From contig CP004371.1 of the NCBI GenBank assembly GCA_000597885.1, positions 3,426,501 through 3,490,500 of the forward strand: a stretch of DNA of 64,000 nucleotides, written 5' to 3'. The notes under the pieces were generated by a model, which worked only from the letters and a program-made list of their open reading frames with translations, searched no databases and was not told the origin of the DNA. This DNA comes from Flammeovirgaceae bacterium 311 (GTDB taxonomy: Bacteria > Bacteroidota > Bacteroidia > Cytophagales > Cyclobacteriaceae). The number at the start of each line of letters is the position of its first letter. Positions within the stretch are counted from its first letter, which is position 1. The position numbers were made by a program, and so were the translations under genes. Below, piece after piece: positions 8,655 through 21,488 of the stretch.

Positions 8655-10475
8655 ATGCCTATGTCAGCACCCATGTTTTTAAGAAAGTACATCTGTTCAC
8701 ATTTTTTTGTAACGCTCTTTAGTTGTGCCCTTTTGCTGTTCATGAGCAGCCCCCGGCTGGCACAGGCCCAGCTGCTGCCTGATACCTCTGCCGAAGAGGA
8801 GCAGGTAGAGGAACCTATTCCGGAATGGCCTGAGGATTCACTGGGAAGGCGCACGCCGCGTGGCACCGTTTACGGATTTATCAAAGCTGCTGCCAATCAG
8901 AACTATAGCAGAGCCAGCAGGTACCTGCACATGGACCAAAACCTGCAAAACAGCGAGGAAGGGGCCCGGGCTGCACAGGTACTGCAACGACTACTTGATC
9001 AGGGTGGCGATATTATGCCCTATTCCTGGATCAGCAACGATCCGGGTGGCCGTACAGACGACAACCTGCCCCCGGATGTGGACCGCGTAGGTACCGTATC
9101 TGACGAAGGAGAAACCATTACTTTACTGGTGGAAGCGACAGAAGGCCCCGACGGCGGCCCTATCTGGCTTTTCTCCGCTGAAACCATTGATAGAATTGCG
9201 GCTATTACTGCGGAGAGCAGGGCTTCTATTGTTGACAGGTTGCTGCCCCCATTCCTGAAGAAATACAGGTGGGCAGGTGTATCCATTGGCCAGTGGCTGG
9301 TTATACTTCTACTGCTTGTCATAGCCTACCTGCTTGCCTGGGGTATTACGTCTGTCTTTCTTTATCTTATCCGTAAATTCTGGCGACAGGCCGCTACCGA
9401 GCCCACAGCGGGCATTATTAAGGCTTTTGCCCTACCCATACGTATTTATATAACAGTGTGGCTCTTTATGGCTTCCAGCCAGGAAGTAGGTATCTCCATT
9501 ATTGTGCGGCAGCGCTTTAGTGAAATCACCATCATCATCGGTCTGGTTGTAATACTGCTGCTGCTATGGCGCCTCACTGAATTTATAAGCAGTTTTACTG
9601 AAAAGCGCCTGATGCTGCGTGGCCACCTCTCCGGGGTTTCGGCGATACTTTTTCTTCGCCGCGTTGCTAAAATCGCCATTGTTGTATTTGGCATTATTGC
9701 CATACTGGGCACCTTTGGTGTAAACGTAACAGCAGGACTGGCGGCATTAGGCATTGGTGGTATTGCCCTGGCATTGGGAGCCCAGAAAACAGTAGAAAAC
9801 TTTGTGGGCAGTGTTACCCTTATTGCCGATCAGCCCATACGGGTTGGTGATTTCTGTAAAGCAGGCGATACTATTGGAACCGTAGAACAGATCGGCATGC
9901 GATCTACCCGAATCCGCACCCTTGACCGTACCGTTGTTACCATCCCCAATGGAGAGTTCTCCTCTTCTAAAATCGAAAATTATGCTCACCGGGACCGCTT
10001 CCGCTTTACTACCGTACTCAATTTAAGGTATGAGACAACACCTGATCAGATGCGCTTTCTGCTGGTAGAGATCAGGGCTCTCCTGTACGCGCACCCAAAA
10101 GTGAGTCCGGATCCGGCACGGGTGCGATTTATAGAACTGGCGGCTGCCTCACTGAACATAGAAATTTTCGCCTACATTAATGCCAAAAACTTCGATGAGT
10201 TTCTGGAAGTGCGGGAAGATCTGCTTTTACGGATTATGGATGTGGTGGAGGCAGGCGGTACAGGCTTTGCGTTTCCTTCGCAAACCCTTTACCTGGCCCG
10301 CGACAAGGGATTGGCTGAGGAAATAATCCATGATACAGAGGAGAAAGTTAAAAAATGGAAGGAAGAGGGAGAAATGCAGCTTCCGAACTTTGATGCAGCA
10401 CGCATAAATGCATTAAGAAACTCTATTATCTATCCTCCGGAAGGCTCTGCCCAGCAGAATAACGCAAAAGACTAA
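8655..10475 (+). CDS. Mechanosensitive ion channel (MscS family) with periplasmic N-terminal domain
   Basis: 606 residues. A signal peptide (cleaved near LAQAQ, residue 38) leads to a soluble region of about 160 residues, then several transmembrane helices (about residues 210-390). The pore-lining helix and beta domain carry the MscS signature GLAALGIGGIALALGAQKTV followed by VRVGDF-like and TIPNGEFSS motifs, and a C-terminal alpha/beta domain ends near residue 580. The channel would release solutes on hypo-osmotic shock. The N-terminal extracytoplasmic domain makes it longer than the 286-residue E. coli MscS and closer to YnaI/YbdG or MscK-like architectures. It stands alone in the locus. 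Confidence 0.88.
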   Translation: MPMSAPMFLRKYICSHFFVTLFSCALLLFMSSPRLAQAQLLPDTSAEEEQVEEPIPEWPEDSLGRRTPRGTVYGFIKAAANQNYSRASRYLHMDQNLQNSEEGARAAQVLQRLLDQGGDIMPYSWISNDPGGRTDDNLPPDVDRVGTVSDEGETITLLVEATEGPDGGPIWLFSAETIDRIAAITAESRASIVDRLLPPFLKKYRWAGVSIGQWLVILLLLVIAYLLAWGITSVFLYLIRKFWRQAATEPTAGIIKAFALPIRIYITVWLFMASSQEVGISIIVRQRFSEITIIIGLVVILLLLWRLTEFISSFTEKRLMLRGHLSGVSAILFLRRVAKIAIVVFGIIAILGTFGVNVTAGLAALGIGGIALALGAQKTVENFVGSVTLIADQPIRVGDFCKAGDTIGTVEQIGMRSTRIRTLDRTVVTIPNGEFSSSKIENYAHRDRFRFTTVLNLRYETTPDQMRFLLVEIRALLYAHPKVSPDPARVRFIELAAASLNIEIFAYINAKNFDEFLEVREDLLLRIMDVVEAGGTGFAFPSQTLYLARDKGLAEEIIHDTEEKVKKWKEEGEMQLPNFDAARINALRNSIIYPPEGSAQQNNAKD

Positions 10476-10533
10476 GATTTTATAGCTGGATTTAGCTGTT
10501 GCCGTCCGTTTATAGTATTTCAGCCAGCCTTAG

Positions 10534-10549
10534 GCTGCTAGCCAGCAGC
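10534..10549 (+). terminator. Hairpin after the MscS gene
   Basis: GCTGCT (10534-10539) and AGCAGC (10544-10549) pair around a 4-base loop, followed by TCCCTTTAT. It is a short, moderate terminator candidate 60 bases after the stop. Confidence 0.35.
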
Positions 10550-10602
10550 TCCCTTTATATGTTTAAAGTAAATACAGGGTTTGGCAACATTAAAAACTAA
10601 AT

Positions 10603-11283
10603 ATGAACAAACCCAACACATCGGGCATTAACGTTATCATTACAGGTGCAACAGGCATGGTAGGAGAAGGTGTGCTGATAGAATGCCTGGAGGATAATGC
10701 TGTTGCTGAGGTACTCGTAATGAACAGAAGGCCCTGTGGCGTATCACATCCAAAGCTAAAAGAGATCATCCACAAAAACTTTTATGATCTCTCCGCTATC
10801 GAAGGCCAGCTCAGCGGATACAATGCCTGCTTTTTTTGTGCGGGAGTATCTTCTGTGGGGATGAAAGAAAAAGACTTTTACCGCCAGACCTATGAGTTAA
10901 CCATGCATGTTGCCACCACCCTGGCTAAGCTTAATCCTGATATGACCTTTTGCTATGTTTCCGGCGCCGGAACGGATAGCACAGAGAAGGGAAAAATTAT
11001 GTGGGCAAGGGTAAAAGGAAAAACAGAAAATAACCTTGGCAAACTCTCTTTCAAGAGCGTTTACAACTTTCGGCCAGGTTTTCTGGAACCGACCAAAGGG
11101 ATGAAAAACATCAAATACTATAAATATATAGGCTGGTTAATACCGATTATCCGGAAGCTGGCACCAAAATATATTTGCAGTTTACAGGAATTAGGCAAAG
11201 CCATGATCAATGCTACAACGAGAGGGTATCACAAGCCAGTTCTTGAAGTGCCTGATATTATCAATCTATCCAAAGCGAGATAG
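10603..11283 (+). CDS. NAD(P)-binding epimerase/dehydratase-like protein (short atypical SDR)
   Basis: 226 residues with a Rossmann start VIITGATGMVGEGVL (TGxxGxxG) and the region CYVSGAGTDST in the place of the catalytic Ser strand. It resembles the short NAD-dependent epimerase/dehydratase or NAD(P)H-binding families found as single genes in many Bacteroidota. A complete Tyr-x-x-x-Lys pair is not obvious, so enzymatic activity and substrate cannot be named. It is a single-gene unit ended by a strong terminator. Confidence 0.7.
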   Translation: MNKPNTSGINVIITGATGMVGEGVLIECLEDNAVAEVLVMNRRPCGVSHPKLKEIIHKNFYDLSAIEGQLSGYNACFFCAGVSSVGMKEKDFYRQTYELTMHVATTLAKLNPDMTFCYVSGAGTDSTEKGKIMWARVKGKTENNLGKLSFKSVYNFRPGFLEPTKGMKNIKYYKYIGWLIPIIRKLAPKYICSLQELGKAMINATTRGYHKPVLEVPDIINLSKAR

Positions 11284-11351
11284 CCAGCCGTTACAGATCA
11301 TTTTGGCAGCGGTTTATGTTAACTGATTTTAACAGGAACAACAGTAAATTA

Positions 11352-11377
11352 AAAACAGCAGGCCGCCCTGCTGTTTT
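11352..11377. terminator. Strong rho-independent terminator after the NAD(P)-binding protein gene
   Basis: AAAACAGCAGG (11352-11362) and CCTGCTGTTTT (11367-11377) form an 11-base perfect stem with a CCGC loop and T-rich 3' end; it would work in both directions. It follows the NAD(P)-binding protein gene by about 70 bases. Confidence 0.75.
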
Positions 11378-11423
11378 ATAAATGCACGAATGACTTCATT
11401 CAAATAATGAAAATAAATTTTAC

Positions 11424-12431
11424 ATGTCGACAACTCAAAATAATATACCCTATTCAGTCTTAGAACTGGCCACTGTTGCTGCCGGCTCTACACCCGCCGA
11501 TGCCTTCAGAAATAGTTTAGCCCTGGCGCAAAAAGCCGAACAATTTGGATATACCCGGTTCTGGCTTGCAGAACATCATAATATGATCAGCATTGCCAGC
11601 TCGGCCACTTCGGTGCTGATCAGCCATATTGCGGGAGGAACCAAAAAAATCAGGGTGGGGTCTGGAGGCATTATGCTGCCCAATCATTCGCCACTGATCG
11701 TAGCCGAAGAATTTGGAACACTCGGATCTTTGTTTCCCGACCGTATTGATCTTGGTTTGGGCAGGGCGCCCGGTACAGATCAGGTAACGGCTCATGCCAT
11801 CCGCTCCGACAGAATGCAGGCGGTGTACAATTTCCCGGAAGAGGTAAGCCAGATCCAGCAGTATTTCTCCCCCGACAACCGCACCTCCAAAGTGAGGGCT
11901 ACTGTTGCGGAAGGCGTGGAGGTGCCCATATACATTCTGGGATCCAGCACAGACAGCGCCTGGCTGGCAGCAAAAAAAGGCTTACCCTATGCCTTTGCCA
12001 GCCACTTTGCTCCCACCCATTTATTCGATGCTCTGGCAATTTACTACAATAATTTTCAGCCCTCTGAGTATTTGCAGGAGCCTTACAGCATTGCATGCAT
12101 CAACATTATTGCGGCCGATACCGATCAGGAGGCAGAAAAGCTCTCGACCTCGCTGATAAAAATGATGTTTGGTGTTCTGACCAACAACATAGATTATATG
12201 CAGCCACCAATTGAACCAACACCCGAAATCAGGGAGCTGGCTCAAAATCCGGCTTTTCAGCGCATGCTGAAATACGCCTTTATCGGAAGTAAGGAAACAG
12301 TAAAGAAAAAGACCAAGGCTTTTTTAGAGGAAACCAATGTTAACGAGCTCATGGTGGTTTCGCATGTTTACGATCATGAAGATCGGGTAAAGTCTTACAG
12401 GCTGTTTTCTGAAATCATGAAAGACATTTGA
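11424..12431 (+). CDS. LLM class flavin-dependent oxidoreductase (luciferase-like monooxygenase)
   Basis: 335 residues matching the bacterial luciferase-like TIM barrel family throughout: YSVLELATVAAGSTPADAF, FWLAEHHNM, RVGSGGIMLPNHSPL, and RIDLGLGRAPGTD. Such proteins use reduced FMN or F420; this length and the LAEHHN motif fit the LLM group often annotated MsnO8 or YhbW-like. Substrate unknown. It is monocistronic and converges on the LysR gene. Confidence 0.85.
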   Translation: MSTTQNNIPYSVLELATVAAGSTPADAFRNSLALAQKAEQFGYTRFWLAEHHNMISIASSATSVLISHIAGGTKKIRVGSGGIMLPNHSPLIVAEEFGTLGSLFPDRIDLGLGRAPGTDQVTAHAIRSDRMQAVYNFPEEVSQIQQYFSPDNRTSKVRATVAEGVEVPIYILGSSTDSAWLAAKKGLPYAFASHFAPTHLFDALAIYYNNFQPSEYLQEPYSIACINIIAADTDQEAEKLSTSLIKMMFGVLTNNIDYMQPPIEPTPEIRELAQNPAFQRMLKYAFIGSKETVKKKTKAFLEETNVNELMVVSHVYDHEDRVKSYRLFSEIMKDI

Positions 12432-12532
12432 CTTTCCGGGCACCCTTAACCCCGCAGACGCAGATCTTAAAAGAGATTCAAGGCATGTGATTTAGAAATG
12501 CTTAAACGGGTTTCCATCCCCCTTAGGATGCT

Positions 12533-13426
12533 TCAGCTTTGGCCTATTTTAAATTTATCAGCTACTTGCTGCACCTGCCCCAACACGTTTCTTAGAACAG
12601 GACTTGGATCTTCTTTTCGCCATATGGCATATAAATTAACTTTATGAGGAAGGTTGATAAAGCGCACATCAGGCAGAGCGCTATAAGTGTAAGAACTTGG
12701 CAACACAGAAACCCCGAGACCTCGGGCTACCAAACTTAAAATCATACCTCCAAAATCAGATTCGATATATACCTTTGGTTTAAAGCTGTAATCATCAAAA
12801 ATCTGCCGAAGGCTGCTTACATAAAAGGTTTTATGGTGTAAACCAGACAATATGAACTTCTCATCTTTTACATCCTGCAGGCCCTTGCAGTTTTCTTCAT
12901 TTAAATGATGGTTTTTGGGTACTACCAGTGAAAAATACTCTGAGTAGAGGCAAATAGATTTTAAAGCAGGATTTTCTGCAGGATCTCTCCTGAAGGCCAG
13001 GTCCATTTGGTAGTTTAGTAGCAACTGCTCAAAACTTATATCAGTTGGCTCTACCAGCTCAACCTTAAGCTCTGGTAAAGATTGGGCAATGCCGGAGATC
13101 AGCTCTGGCAGAAAGCCATAAGCAATAGAACCAGGATAGCCTATTTTAATAGCGCCATAAGCACCCTCATGTATTTTTTTGGCTTGCCTGTGAATGCTGT
13201 TTATCTGATCAAGCAGTGGCAGCCATTGATCCCTTAAAAATAGGCCTGCCTCCGTAAGTTTTACATTCCTCTTGCTCCTCACAAAAAGCTCTACGCCAAG
13301 CTCATCTTCCAGGGCTTTGATCTGCCTGCTCAGGACCGACTGCGTGATGAACATCTTTTCGGCTGTGTTCCAGAAATGCAGCTCCTGAGCCAGTTTTAAG
13401 AAATACTTTATTTGTTGCAGCTCCAC
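12533..13426 (-). CDS. LysR family transcriptional regulator
   Basis: 297 residues with the N-terminal LysR winged helix-turn-helix (MELQQIKYFLKLAQELHFWNTAE style start, then QSVLSRQIKALEDELGVELF) and a two-lobed periplasmic-binding-protein-like effector domain (about residues 90-290). The neighbours are a convergent LLM oxidoreductase and a divergent small membrane protein; either could be its target, but no clear T-N11-A operator was identified. Confidence 0.88.
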   Translation of the reverse strand: MELQQIKYFLKLAQELHFWNTAEKMFITQSVLSRQIKALEDELGVELFVRSKRNVKLTEAGLFLRDQWLPLLDQINSIHRQAKKIHEGAYGAIKIGYPGSIAYGFLPELISGIAQSLPELKVELVEPTDISFEQLLLNYQMDLAFRRDPAENPALKSICLYSEYFSLVVPKNHHLNEENCKGLQDVKDEKFILSGLHHKTFYVSSLRQIFDDYSFKPKVYIESDFGGMILSLVARGLGVSVLPSSYTYSALPDVRFINLPHKVNLYAIWRKEDPSPVLRNVLGQVQQVADKFKIGQS

Positions 13427-13516
13427 CTTAACTGATTTGATTTATGCATTAGTCAATCCAATATTGGCATTTCTGCAATGATACCCATGCACTTCCTTTG
13501 CATAAAATTTAAACTC

Positions 13517-13771
13517 ATGCTGTTATTGAGAAAACACATAGAAGAAGGTATAGGCTGGACGGGTGCTGCATTTTCCTTATCGGCATTCAGCTTAAACAGC
13601 CTGAACATCATTAGCAGCCAGTCACTGGAATACCTGCTGATGAATATTATTGGCTGCTTTTTTCTGATCATATACGCTGTGTTCAAAAGAGCACATGCCA
13701 GTTGGGTATTAAATTCAATCTGGCTGCTGATGACAGCGGTAGCTTTGGTAAGGGTTTATATGCATTTTTAG
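13517..13771 (+). CDS. Small membrane protein, CBU_0592-like
   Basis: 84 residues with three predicted hydrophobic segments. The pattern GIGWTGAAFSLSAFSLNSL, then a QSLEYLLMNIIGCFFLI segment and SWVLNSIWLLMTAVAL matches the small CBU_0592-like membrane family (GWxGA, LLN, VLNxxW). The function of the family is unknown. I prefer ATG 13517 because the family starts just before the GWxGA helix; ATG 13478 is possible. It is divergent from the LysR gene. Confidence 0.65.
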   Translation: MLLLRKHIEEGIGWTGAAFSLSAFSLNSLNIISSQSLEYLLMNIIGCFFLIIYAVFKRAHASWVLNSIWLLMTAVALVRVYMHF

Positions 13772-13923
13772 AAAACTGTATAAACAGGAGCATTTTTTCT
13801 AAATCTGAATACGTGGATGTAATCCAGCGCTCCCAGTCTACATTCTGTTTATTGCATCATCAAGCTAACATCAGCAGGTAGTAGCACCAAAACAGAACCA
13901 ATGGAAACTTTTTGCAGGAGGGT

Positions 13924-17043
<3,120 letters not shown>

Positions 17044-18282
17044 TTACCGCATACCTCCCGCAGATTGTCCATTTCTTTGTGCTCCCTTAGAAAGCGTACC
17101 CTCCCTGCCTGTAGTGGTGTCGGCCGCTTTTTTGCGGAGCTTTACGCCTTCGGTAATTGTTGAGAGGTTGGTGGTCACCACCTCCTCATTCTCCCTTAAA
17201 CCACTGGCGATATAGGCATATTCTGCATCGTTCATCACGATCTCAACCTCCCGGATTTGCAGCTCTCCATCCTCCATTACCCAAACCGTATTATTCTGGC
17301 GGATGTAATCGCGGTTAAGCCTGATAACATCCCTGATCTCTTCTCCCTGAATGCGGGCTTCCACAAAGGAGTTGATCATTAAGGGGGGTAAGTTTTCCGA
17401 CTCGCTCCGGTAAGCAAGCGGATCGGGAACTGCAACCAGCAGCCGTGCCATACGTGTCTGGTCCTCTAGCGCACCAACCAGCTTATAGAGGTAGCCTGTC
17501 CGGTATGCACCTTCCTGCCAGGCTTTTCGGTCTGTGATCACTACTTCTGATCCTTTTTCTTCTTCAGAACGTGGTAAGGAAAGCCATTGAAGGCTGGAGA
17601 GCGGAACTGTTACCACCACCCAATACACCTCCCTGCCCACCAGGCGTCCAAGGTCATCGCCGGGCGCCACCTGAGAGCCCAGGTTGGCATTGCGGCTAAG
17701 GATGTGCGCATCGAACGGAGCTCTGATTGTGCTTCGCTGCAACTCCAGTTCTGCCTGCTCCACTTGCGCCCGTGCTGCCTGCACCCTGGCTTTTATCGCA
17801 TTGAGCTGTGGCTCGCGCAGCACAAGGTCACGGTTTTCTTCCGATAGGGTTTCGTCGATCAGGTCTAAATCTCTGCGGGCAACATTTTGCCGCCCCTCCT
17901 CAATGTTTAAATCTGCCACTGCCTGCCGCAAATCACTTTTCCGCAACGCCAGGGTATTTCTATAATCCGCCGGATCAATTTGCAGCAACACTTCCCCTTT
18001 TTCAACAAATCCACCAGGCACAAATGCATCGGAAAGCCTGATTACCTCACCCCTGACCCTTGCGCTCAGTACGATATCTTTAGAGGGTTGAACGGTTCCC
18101 GTTGCCACGATAGTAGGCTTAAAACTACCCTGCTCTGCCTGTTCCACTTCCACCAGCATGGCAGTTTCTTTGGTGGCACCAGAACGACTTGCCGATGGTT
18201 CTGTTAAGAAAATAAAGGCTATAACCACTCCTCCCAAAAGCAGGATACCCAAACAGATGAAGAGCGTTTTCTTCTTATTCAT
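17044..18282 (-). CDS. RND efflux periplasmic adaptor subunit (HlyD/AcrA family)
   Basis: 412 residues. One N-terminal membrane-anchoring helix (about residues 6-26) is followed by the barrel-sandwich half VEVEQAEQGSFKPTIVATG and a helical hairpin (about 105-175). The second lipoyl half is STIRAPFDAHILSRNANLGSQVAPGD, and a beta-barrel domain follows. The adaptor bridges the RND pump and the outer membrane channel. The stop codon abuts the permease start, so the two are translationally coupled. Confidence 0.9.
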   Translation of the reverse strand: MNKKKTLFICLGILLLGGVVIAFIFLTEPSASRSGATKETAMLVEVEQAEQGSFKPTIVATGTVQPSKDIVLSARVRGEVIRLSDAFVPGGFVEKGEVLLQIDPADYRNTLALRKSDLRQAVADLNIEEGRQNVARRDLDLIDETLSEENRDLVLREPQLNAIKARVQAARAQVEQAELELQRSTIRAPFDAHILSRNANLGSQVAPGDDLGRLVGREVYWVVVTVPLSSLQWLSLPRSEEEKGSEVVITDRKAWQEGAYRTGYLYKLVGALEDQTRMARLLVAVPDPLAYRSESENLPPLMINSFVEARIQGEEIRDVIRLNRDYIRQNNTVWVMEDGELQIREVEIVMNDAEYAYIASGLRENEEVVTTNLSTITEGVKLRKKAADTTTGREGTLSKGAQRNGQSAGGMR

Positions 18283-18337
18283 GTAATCAATAGCTGACTA
18301 TGCTGCATCATTTTTACTTTTGTGCCTTGCACTTTGA

Positions 18338-19747
18338 TCAGTCTTCAGGCACTCCTGCCATATTAAACCCACCAGCCAGGGCACGGTATAGGGCAATTCG
18401 ATACTCCAGCAGATTTAGCCTGGCTGCTATAAGATCTCGCCTAAGCTGCTGCTCCTGGCCAAGCGCTGTGAGTACGGCCAGGTAATCACTGATACCATTA
18501 AAGTACTCCAGCCGGAGTTGTTCGAAAGCTTGTTCGGCAAGGCTAAGCTGTTCTTCCAAAACCGCTATGCTTTCCTGTTGTTTCTGCTCCTGTATCAGGG
18601 CATCCTCCACTTCCCGAAAGGCGATCAGTACCGTTTGCCCCCATTCATAAAGTCTTTGTTGTTTAACAGCCTGAGTCCGGTCCACTTCAGCACTCAGTCT
18701 TCCTCCATAAAAAAGAGGAGCAGCAAGATTAGCGGCAAGCGAATAAGCCCAGTCCTGAAAGAGATCTTCTGCATTGTTTGCCCTCACCGAAGGAGCGGCG
18801 CTAATTGAAAATCTGGGATACTTATTACTAATAGCTGCCGCTACCTCCCGATCAGCTGCCTGTAAAAGCTTAAAGGCAGACTGTACATCCGGGCGCCTTT
18901 GAACAAGCTCGGCAGGTATGCCTGTTTGAGGTAATGGAGGAAGCTCCGGAAAGCTCCCGGCAAGGTATCCGATTTCCCTTTGAGGTGGAACACCCAACAA
19001 CACTGCTAACTGGTGTTCTAAAAGCTCTATTCTGGATTCTGTGAAAATTTTTTGCTCCCTGGTCGATTCTATCAACTGTTTTTGGCGGAGAAAATCGACA
19101 GCCCTGGTTTGTCCGCTACCGAAGCGTGCCCTGATGAGCCTCAGGATCTTTTCATTGGTTTCAATTTGCTCCTCCACAAGTGCCAGCTGTTGCCTTGCTG
19201 CCACGAGTCCATACCAGCTTCGGGCAATCTCTCCGGAAAGCGAAATAGCAGCTGCCTGATAATCTAATAAGGTAGCTTCGGCCCGAAAACGTTCAGCAGC
19301 TATTCTGGAGCCGATGCGGCCCCAGAGGTCTATTTCATAAAAAGCTGCCAGTCCAAACCGCAGATTTTCGCCACCCACAAAGTTGGGCTGAGGGTAGTTG
19401 GTGGCAACCTGTAACGAGCCTTCAATATCCGGCAATAAATAGGATGATTCCCGATCGGCTACGGCCCTTGCAGCCTGAAACCTGTACCAGGTTGTCATCA
19501 GGTTAAAGTTAGAATCAAGTGCCTGGCTCACCATTGCGTTCAACTCCTGATCCTCGAAAGTAGTCCACCAATTTGCAGGCATTTCCGCATCTCCAGAGTC
19601 CGAAAATGCTTCCGGGGGATCCAGCGGCAAAGTAGTTTTCGAAGTTCTGGGTGTGCAGGCTGAAAAAAATACTGCTGTGAATACCAGCAGGAAGCTTAGA
19701 AGGATATAGAAAGGCCTTGTAACAGGCGCATAGCAAGGAGGAGCCAT
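18338..19747 (-). CDS. Outer membrane efflux lipoprotein (TolC/NodT family)
   Basis: About 469 residues. A lipoprotein signal peptide with FFSAC (Cys about residue 31) precedes two outer membrane efflux protein repeats. The first has ANWWTTFEDQELNAMVSQAL and a RIGSRIAAERFRAEA helix; the second begins VQRRPDVQSAFKLLQAADREV and includes AAPLFYGGRL. This is the NodT-type channel that completes the tripartite pump. ATG 19819 is also open but gives a very long pre-lipobox region; I prefer 19747. It is the first gene of the operon. Confidence 0.88.
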   Translation of the reverse strand: MAPPCYAPVTRPFYILLSFLLVFTAVFFSACTPRTSKTTLPLDPPEAFSDSGDAEMPANWWTTFEDQELNAMVSQALDSNFNLMTTWYRFQAARAVADRESSYLLPDIEGSLQVATNYPQPNFVGGENLRFGLAAFYEIDLWGRIGSRIAAERFRAEATLLDYQAAAISLSGEIARSWYGLVAARQQLALVEEQIETNEKILRLIRARFGSGQTRAVDFLRQKQLIESTREQKIFTESRIELLEHQLAVLLGVPPQREIGYLAGSFPELPPLPQTGIPAELVQRRPDVQSAFKLLQAADREVAAAISNKYPRFSISAAPSVRANNAEDLFQDWAYSLAANLAAPLFYGGRLSAEVDRTQAVKQQRLYEWGQTVLIAFREVEDALIQEQKQQESIAVLEEQLSLAEQAFEQLRLEYFNGISDYLAVLTALGQEQQLRRDLIAARLNLLEYRIALYRALAGGFNMAGVPED

Positions 19748-19990
19748 GGCATGACGTTTAATCACCTTAGCGTGCTTTATTTTCCCTGCTGGGATAACGG
19801 CCATTGTGCTGTTTTCCAATCCTTAAACTTTAGCCTGACAAGTTTCATGATTATTAACCTTAGCATACGGAATGATGTTTACAGGGACTGGAGAACATAA
19901 GCATTACTGGCTAACAGCTAATCAGAAGAATTCAGCAGCCTATACGCAAGCACTATATATTCCAAAACCAGGATTGAGCAGCAGGCATAA

Positions 19991-20018
19991 AAAAAACGAC
20001 AACCCCTGAAGATTGTCG
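19991..20018 (-). terminator. Rho-independent terminator of the alcohol dehydrogenase transcript
   Basis: On the minus strand, CGACAA and TTGTCG (20013-20018 and 19997-20002) form a 6-base stem followed by a run of eight T. It lies about 110 bases beyond the alcohol dehydrogenase stop. Confidence 0.65.
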
Positions 20019-20073
20019 CTTTGGTGCCCCTAGGCGAACTTAACCCGACTTAGCAGGTTTCTGGATTTTTGAA

Positions 20074-20097
20074 AAGAGGTTGATTGCAGCACCTCTT
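20074..20097 (-). terminator. First hairpin after the alcohol dehydrogenase gene
   Basis: AAGAGGT and ACCTCTT arms (20074-20080, 20091-20097) pair perfectly with a 10-base loop; TTC and later A/T-rich sequence follow on the minus strand. It is a weaker companion of the terminator at 19991-20018. Confidence 0.4.
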
Positions 20098-20123
20098 CTT
20101 CCTCTATATCTTTATGCTATAAC

Positions 20124-21242
20124 TTAAGGGAAGACCACAACTCCCTTTGCGTTTCTACCCGCAAGCATATCTTCAAATGCATTATTTAGTGCTGTTAAAC
20201 TGTAGGTTCTGGTTATCATTTCTTCAAGCAGAAGTGACCCATTGTCGTAGTAATCGATGATTTTCGGAAAATCCACCTGAGGGCGGCATTTTCCATAGAG
20301 AGGGTTTATATAAATTTTGTCCCATTCGAACAAAGACATATCGACGGTGATCTCCTGCTCTATGCCACTTACCTGAACTGCCATTCCTCCATTTCTAATC
20401 ATTGCCAGGGGCGCAGCACCCAGCTGAGGTACAGCAGTACATTCAAAAGCGTAATCTGCCCCTCTTCCCCCGGTCATACTTTTAACTTCCTCTGCTGCCT
20501 TCTTAAGGTTTGCATCTGTTTTTTCTGCCACAATCAGATGGGTAGCACCAAATTTCAAAGCCATTTCCAGACGCTCCGAATTTATATCTACTGCTATTAT
20601 TTTTGCTGCTTTGGAAATTTTAGCCCCCTGAATCACATTCAATCCCACCCCACCGGTGCCCAGCACCACAACACTGGCCCCTTCTTCTACTTTTGCAGCA
20701 TTGACCACAGAACCAAAGCCTGTCATTACACCACAACTGATAATGCTGGCCGCCGGGAATGGCAATTTCCTGGAATGATTCTTTACCAATGCAGAAGCCT
20801 TTACCAATGTGTATTCTGATAAGGTTCCGATATTGAAAGACCGAAGAATAGGCTTACCCTTCCATTCGGTACCGGAAAGGCTGGCATGACCTGGTGTATA
20901 ACCATTACCACCTGCTACTACCGGGCTGTTGGTTTCACAAATATGTTCATTTCCGCCCCTGCACTGATAACAATCTCCGCAGGGAGTAGCCCAATTCAGA
21001 ATAACGGAGTCTCCCTCTTTTAAATCCTGAACCTGGCTGCCTGCTTTTACCACCACTCCGGCGCCTTCATGGCCCAATATTAACTGTTTTCCCCAATGAA
21101 GGGAATCATAATCGGTATGGCATAAGCCTGCTGCTTTTACCTTCACCAGTACTTCATCAGCCCCTGGCTCATTCACTTTAATTTCATCAATAAAAAAACC
21201 TCCTTTGCCATCAGCTATGGCAGCCTTACAAAATATTGTCAT
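20124..21242 (-). CDS. Zinc-dependent alcohol dehydrogenase (class III-like MDR)
   Basis: 372 residues of the medium-chain dehydrogenase family. Catalytic zinc ligands are Cys41 (GLCHTDYDS) and His58-Glu59 (LGHEGAG); the structural zinc Cys are 88, 91, 94 and 102 (CGDCYQCRGGNEHIC). The NAD-binding motif is VLGTGGVGLNV. The length and motif spacing fit class III-type alcohol dehydrogenases or aryl-alcohol dehydrogenases. Divergent from an AraC regulator that may control it. The substrate is unknown; a role in oxidising an alcohol or aldehyde freed from nearby glycan or methoxyl groups is only inference. Confidence 0.87.
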   Translation of the reverse strand: MTIFCKAAIADGKGGFFIDEIKVNEPGADEVLVKVKAAGLCHTDYDSLHWGKQLILGHEGAGVVVKAGSQVQDLKEGDSVILNWATPCGDCYQCRGGNEHICETNSPVVAGGNGYTPGHASLSGTEWKGKPILRSFNIGTLSEYTLVKASALVKNHSRKLPFPAASIISCGVMTGFGSVVNAAKVEEGASVVVLGTGGVGLNVIQGAKISKAAKIIAVDINSERLEMALKFGATHLIVAEKTDANLKKAAEEVKSMTGGRGADYAFECTAVPQLGAAPLAMIRNGGMAVQVSGIEQEITVDMSLFEWDKIYINPLYGKCRPQVDFPKIIDYYDNGSLLLEEMITRTYSLTALNNAFEDMLAGRNAKGVVVFP

Positions 21243-21488
21243 AGATTCTGATTTACAATTTTATAATGTTCAAGGATTGAGATTGGGGCAGCCAGGACTC
21301 ATAGGTGCAAATACGCAGCGAAGGGAAAAGAGCTATTTCCCTTTCTCCATTTTTAAAGGGCGTCTTGCCAAATATACCTTTTACAGCAAGTTGCTGCTTT
21401 GCTGATATTAATGAATTACTATACTATTTTGCAATATTTATGATAATTTAAAGAACAAATCTGTAAAATTGGGTATATAAGCCGGCCT

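Larger units (their letters stand above)
19748..20123. other. Non-coding interval between efflux operon and alcohol dehydrogenase gene
   Basis: No credible gene. It holds two hairpins that read as terminators for the minus-strand alcohol dehydrogenase transcript (20074-20097 and 19997-20018). No clear promoter for the efflux operon could be assigned. Confidence 0.5.

Noticed and set aside
13453-13686. A 77-codon minus-strand gene at the small membrane protein
   Set aside because: It is the antisense of a recognisable three-helix membrane protein.
20022-20060. A tRNA 3' end (TAGGGGCACCA read on the minus strand) next to a terminator
   Set aside because: No matching acceptor 5' strand, T-arm or anticodon arm can be drawn upstream; only the last bases look tRNA-like.
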